Positions 63,095 through 64,000 of a stretch of 64,000 bases of DNA are shown here, in pieces. The DNA lies in assembly GCF_900149695.1 (NCBI RefSeq), contig NZ_LT703007.1:124001-188000 (forward strand), given 5' to 3'. Position 1 is the first letter of the stretch; every line of letters starts with the position of its first letter. The position numbers and the translations under genes were made by a program. The notes under the pieces are model-generated. The model worked only from the letters and a program-made list of their open reading frames with translations. It was not told where the DNA came from and did not search any database. The stretch comes from Anderseniella sp. Alg231-50 (lineage in GTDB: Bacteria > Pseudomonadota > Alphaproteobacteria > Rhizobiales > Aestuariivirgaceae).

Positions 63095-63874
63095 ATGCGC
63101 ACCAAATTCACAGCCCATCTTGTGGCCCTTGCACTTGCAGCCGGCAGTGTCGTGCTGCCTCAGCACGTGTCCGCGCAGGAAACTTTCTCAAAGGCGCAAA
63201 CCAATGAAATGCACAATATAATTCGTGAGTACCTGCTGGAGAACCCGGCCATTCTCAACGAGATGATCGCCAAGCTGCAGGTTGCTGAGCGTGATCAGCA
63301 GGACAAGCAGGCCCGCGAAGCCATCGCCAGCAACGCGAAACAGCTTTTCCGCGACGAGAATGACTTTGTTGTCGGAAATCCCGATGGCAATGTCACCATG
63401 GTCGAGTTCTTCGACTACAATTGCGGCTTCTGCAAGCGGTCTGTCGCAGACGTGCTTCGTTTCACCGAGGAAGACAAGAACCTGCGCATCGTCATGAAGG
63501 AATTTCCGATTCTGTCGGAAGGTTCGATCATCGCATCACGCGCGGCAATCGCAGCCAAGAAACAGGGCAAATACTGGGAGTTGCACCTCGCCTTGATGGC
63601 AGCCAGCGGCGGTATCGACAATGAGGCAATGGTCATGTCGATTGCCGCTGAGGCCGGCCTTGATGTGGAGAAGCTGAAAGCCGACATGACATCGGACGCG
63701 GACGCGATTGAGAAGAGTATCAATGACAACCGTGCACTTGCCCAGTCCCTCGGAATCAACGGAACCCCTGCGTTCGTTATCGACGACAATCTGGTCCCTG
63801 GCGCCATGCCTTACGAGCAACTTGCAACCAGTGTCAAAATTGTTCGCGACAAAGGCGGGTGCCAGTTCTGCTGA
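63095..63874 (+). CDS. DsbA family disulfide oxidoreductase (Com1-like)
   Basis: A 259-residue exported thioredoxin-fold protein. The signal peptide (AHLVALALAAGSVVLPQHVSA) is followed by a helical dimer region and a thioredoxin fold with active-site C110-G-F-C113 (DYNCGFCKRS) and the cis-proline in GINGTPAFVIDD. It catalyses disulfide formation or isomerisation in the periplasm. AGGAG lies upstream of the start. It lies 81 bp after the M48 gene and probably shares its transcript. Confidence 0.93.
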   Translation: MRTKFTAHLVALALAAGSVVLPQHVSAQETFSKAQTNEMHNIIREYLLENPAILNEMIAKLQVAERDQQDKQAREAIASNAKQLFRDENDFVVGNPDGNVTMVEFFDYNCGFCKRSVADVLRFTEEDKNLRIVMKEFPILSEGSIIASRAAIAAKKQGKYWELHLALMAASGGIDNEAMVMSIAAEAGLDVEKLKADMTSDADAIEKSINDNRALAQSLGINGTPAFVIDDNLVPGAMPYEQLATSVKIVRDKGGCQFC

Positions 63875-63888
63875 CGCCGCAACAGCAA

Positions 63889-63913
63889 ATCACAGGCTTC
63901 CGCTTCCTGTGAT
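63889..63913. terminator. Hairpin after the DsbA-like gene
   Basis: ATCACAGG (63889-63896) and CCTGTGAT (63906-63913) form an 8-bp stem with a 9-nt loop, 14 bp after the stop codon. No T-run follows, so terminator function is tentative. The remaining bases to 64000 show no recognisable gene. Confidence 0.4.
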
Positions 63914-64000
63914 CCATACATCCGTGGTGACCAGATAATCTCATCCACAGCCTGACCGGTGCCTACGCTTGGCCGGGCGCTGTTTTTGTGGCAATACCGG

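Noticed and set aside
1-64000. tRNA, rRNA and CRISPR arrays
   Set aside because: No TψC-like GGTTCRA-type arms with cloverleaf context, no rRNA stretches and no regularly spaced repeats were seen on either strand.

Overview
This 64 kb window is ordinary chromosomal sequence from an alphaproteobacterium, most likely of the Hyphomicrobiales. The assignment rests on gene content and order: a sufBCD-type operon led by an IscR-type Rrf2 regulator, RNase E with a long acidic insert in its S1 region, a bactofilin next to an M23 peptidase, TTAA-N7-TTAA (CtrA-like) boxes, and single-chain serine dehydratase. No rRNA, tRNA, CRISPR array, prophage or complete insertion sequence was found. About 58 protein genes cover most of the sequence.

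Layout. 1-1041: 3' end of an RTX calcium-binding protein made of a tandem 372-bp module. 1167-2374: FAH-family hydrolase, then a non-coding stretch with a 97-bp direct repeat. 2375-7560: leftward genes for serine dehydratase, a sterol-desaturase-family enzyme, a class II aldolase, an HI0933-type flavoprotein and a GNAT. 7736-9766: Tat-exported PhoX phosphatase. 9863-12885: leftward TPR protein, small protein, metallo-hydrolase and parvulin. 13102-16156: tight leftward cluster (methyltransferase, DUF6653, TauD-type dioxygenase, fatty acid desaturase). 16267-19375: parE and a CHAD protein. 19376-20079: a gene-free region that appears to hold two divergent small RNAs.

20080-30101 is a metabolic locus. 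Leftward genes are an alpha/beta hydrolase, an OxyR-type LysR regulator, a thiamine-diphosphate enzyme, a DctPQM TRAP transporter and an exported cyclase-family hydrolase. Divergent from the cyclase is a pair made of a cobalamin-binding (DxHxxG) protein of unknown substrate and a ProC-like reductase. This pair is the least understood set in the window. A 263-bp MITE-like element with near-perfect inverted ends and TA flanks follows and stops 4 bp before a consensus -35 of the rhlE-type helicase gene.

32060-40362 is an eleven-gene suf operon read leftward: iscR, a NifS/IscS-like cysteine desulfurase, sufB, a small membrane protein, an ADP-ribosylation/crystallin J1-type protein, sufC, sufD, a VOC protein, sufS, sufT and sufA. 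A strong promoter with overlapping inverted repeats lies upstream of iscR. 40669-50026 holds a hydrolase, anmK and tyrS (divergent), a YhdP/AsmA-like giant, a peroxiredoxin, and the M23 peptidase-bactofilin pair. 50056-55325 holds prfB with its programmed +1 frameshift, PBP1A and an AMIN-domain amidase, with a CtrA-like box upstream of the amidase. 55648-58872 is rne behind a leader with five successive hairpins. 58967-63874 holds a ClpP-like membrane protein, a LysE exporter, an aminotransferase, an M48 peptidase and a DsbA-like protein. Cell-envelope synthesis, remodelling and recycling genes (anmK, M23, bactofilin, PBP1A, amidase) are concentrated in the right half.

All calls were made by reading sequence and translations only. 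No database search or structure calculation was run.
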